A DNA stretch of 12,992 nt from Phycisphaerae bacterium (GTDB taxonomy: Bacteria > Planctomycetota > Phycisphaerae > Sedimentisphaerales > UBA12454). The DNA lies in contig JAQTQF010000022.1 of assembly GCA_028712345.1 (NCBI GenBank), positions 1 through 12,992 of the forward strand, in the 5' to 3' direction. The position numbers and the translations under genes were made by a program. Below, one piece after another: positions 11,664-12,992 of this stretch. Positions within the stretch are counted from its first letter, which is position 1. Each line of letters begins with the position of its first letter. The notes beneath the pieces are model-generated. The model was not told the origin of the DNA. It did not search any database and saw only the letters and a list, made by a program, of their open reading frames with translations.

Positions 11664-12992
11664 CTAAAATCCGGTACAGAACTCGTCCCGCAACTGCTGG
11701 GCGGATTTCCCTTCAAGCAGTTTTTCGCTTGTCCTTGCCAGATAAGTCGAATAACCGCCTGATATACTGCCGGCATCAAAACCATTTTGTCTTAAAATTC
11801 GAGAAGCAATATAACTTCTAATGCCAACGGCGCAATATACATTAACGGTCTTGTCTTTGGGTAATTCATCCAGTCTCTGACGCAACTGATCTAAAGGTAT
11901 GTTCACCGCTCCGGATATGCTTGCCTGCTCAAACTCTGAAGACGAACGAACATCAAGCAAAAATGAATCTTCATTCATCTGCTCAAAGTGTCTTACGCCC
12001 GCAGTTCCGTCCAATATGTTCACTGCGGCAAAGCCTGCCATATTCACGGGGTCTTTCCCGCTCCCATACGGAGGGGCATAAGCAAGTTCAAGTCCCTGCA
12101 GATCAAAGACGGTCATACCAAAATAAATGGCTGCAGCAAAGATGTCTATCCTCTTATCAACGCCGTCTTTTCCAAGTATTTGCACGCCAAGCACCTTACC
12201 GTCAGGCCTGTTAAAAAGCATTTTTATATGCATCTGCTGGGCACCTGGATAATAACCAACATGGTTGGCCGGATGGATGTAAACTTTTTCATAATCCAGC
12301 TCAGTCTTTTTCAGCTCTTTTTCAGTTGCACCCGTCATAGCGGTTGTAAAATCAAATACTTTAAGTATGGCTGTTCCCTGAGTGCCTTTATATTTGACAT
12401 CTCTGCCGCATATATTGTCCGCCACAATTCTGCCCTGTCTGTTCGCCGGCCCAGCCAGGGGAATTAAAACCGGCTTCTTCAATACAAAGTGCTGAACCTC
12501 GATTGCATCGCCAATGGCAAAAATATCAGGGTCGCTCGTCTGCAGATTACCATTGACTTTTATTCCTCCCGTGCCGCCAAGCTCTAAACCCGACTCTTTA
12601 GCCAATTTTACTTCCGGCTTTACGCCAATGGCAAGCACCGCCATATCGCAGCGAAGTTCCATACCTGATTTTAAAGCGACAAACAAATTGGAATCACTTT
12701 CGCGAAAACCTGCAACCGCGTCATTGAGCCAAAGTGCGATACTCTGCTCGTGCAGATGCTCGTGCAGAAGATTGGCCATCTCTTTGTCCAGTGCAGGCAT
12801 TACCTGGTCGAGCATCTCAACTATCGCTACCAGCATACCGCGATTATGAAGATTCTCGGCCATCTCAAGGCCAATGTAGCCGCCGCCGATGACTACAGCC
12901 CGTTTGGGATTTTGCTCCGAAATAAAATCGTTAATCGCATCTGCATCCGGTATGTTTCGCAATGTAAATATCCGAGGGGACTTGATTCCAGG
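11664..12992 (-). CDS. CoA-disulfide reductase/NADH oxidase-like flavoprotein with rhodanese domain, 5' end cut
   Basis: The frame is open to the right edge, so the N-terminal FAD-binding part with the catalytic cysteine lies outside. The visible 442 residues start at PGIKSPRIFTLRNIPDADA, then the NAD(P)H Rossmann motif VVIGGGYIGLEMAENL, the second FAD segment DIFAIGDAIEV and a dimerisation domain with LELAYAPPYG. The last 110 residues form a rhodanese domain with the active loop CAVGIRS. This is the layout of CoA-disulfide reductase-rhodanese fusions and NADH-dependent persulfide reductases, which reduce CoA disulfide or persulfide. It is followed by the ferritin-like gene after 29 nt. Start codon not visible; a TTG at 12962 is internal. 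Confidence 0.9.
   Translation of the reverse strand, partial: PGIKSPRIFTLRNIPDADAINDFISEQNPKRAVVIGGGYIGLEMAENLHNRGMLVAIVEMLDQVMPALDKEMANLLHEHLHEQSIALWLNDAVAGFRESDSNLFVALKSGMELRCDMAVLAIGVKPEVKLAKESGLELGGTGGIKVNGNLQTSDPDIFAIGDAIEVQHFVLKKPVLIPLAGPANRQGRIVADNICGRDVKYKGTQGTAILKVFDFTTAMTGATEKELKKTELDYEKVYIHPANHVGYYPGAQQMHIKMLFNRPDGKVLGVQILGKDGVDKRIDIFAAAIYFGMTVFDLQGLELAYAPPYGSGKDPVNMAGFAAVNILDGTAGVRHFEQMNEDSFLLDVRSSSEFEQASISGAVNIPLDQLRQRLDELPKDKTVNVYCAVGIRSYIASRILRQNGFDAGSISGGYSTYLARTSEKLLEGKSAQQLRDEFCTGF

Noticed and set aside
11988..12467. 159-codon plus-strand frame opposite the disulfide reductase
   Set aside because: Antisense shadow; the minus strand has clear domain motifs throughout.

Overview
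The window is about 13 kb of moderately AT-rich bacterial DNA, and every supportable gene lies on the minus strand, so the text below follows transcription from high to low coordinates. The gene content points to an anaerobic or microaerophilic bacterium with a Gram-negative type envelope: an LPS heptose epimerase, several [4Fe-4S] proteins, a radical SAM/SPASM enzyme, a ferritin-like protein and a CoA-disulfide-reductase-like enzyme. No rRNA, tRNA, CRISPR array or complete insertion sequence was seen. A planctomycete of the Phycisphaerae type, or a similar sediment anaerobe, would fit, but no phylogenetic marker settles this.

Right end (12992-10994): an NAD(P)H/FAD disulfide reductase with a C-terminal rhodanese domain, cut by the window edge, then a small ferritin-like protein and an unrecognised 78-residue protein whose stop overlaps the start of peptide deformylase (10997-10503).

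Centre (10373-4314): a tightly packed run of genes, many joined by 4-nt ATGA overlaps. In order these are a SAM methyltransferase, a MinD-type ATPase with a two-[4Fe-4S] ferredoxin insert, a small J-domain protein, a DsrE-family protein, a second MinD-ferredoxin ATPase, a second SAM methyltransferase, a YkoF-like protein, an Mrp/NBP35-family ATPase, a NifX-like protein, an MBL-fold hydrolase, a TrmO/TsaA remnant and a PPOX-fold flavoprotein. Two ferredoxin-MinD ATPases, an Mrp and a NifX-like protein are the core parts of the orange-protein (ORP) loci of Desulfovibrio. This looks like an enlarged relative carrying sulfur-relay and chaperone genes. Its mrp and trmO genes both have frame-disrupting internal deletions.

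Left part (3837-1898): thioredoxin, a multi-hairpin intergenic element, an OsmC-family gene whose first 19 codons are in another frame across an A10 tract, and a radical SAM/SPASM protein of the NirJ/AhbC/AhbD type. A separate short transcription unit follows, with a well-formed promoter at 1745-1773 and a terminator at 1521-1548.

Left end: hldD (430-1413) has its own promoter (TTGACA, 17 nt, TACCTT), and its leader carries a CTCTGTG-type tandem repeat. A 285-bp AT-rich gap and then a promoter and leader for another minus-strand gene reach the left edge.
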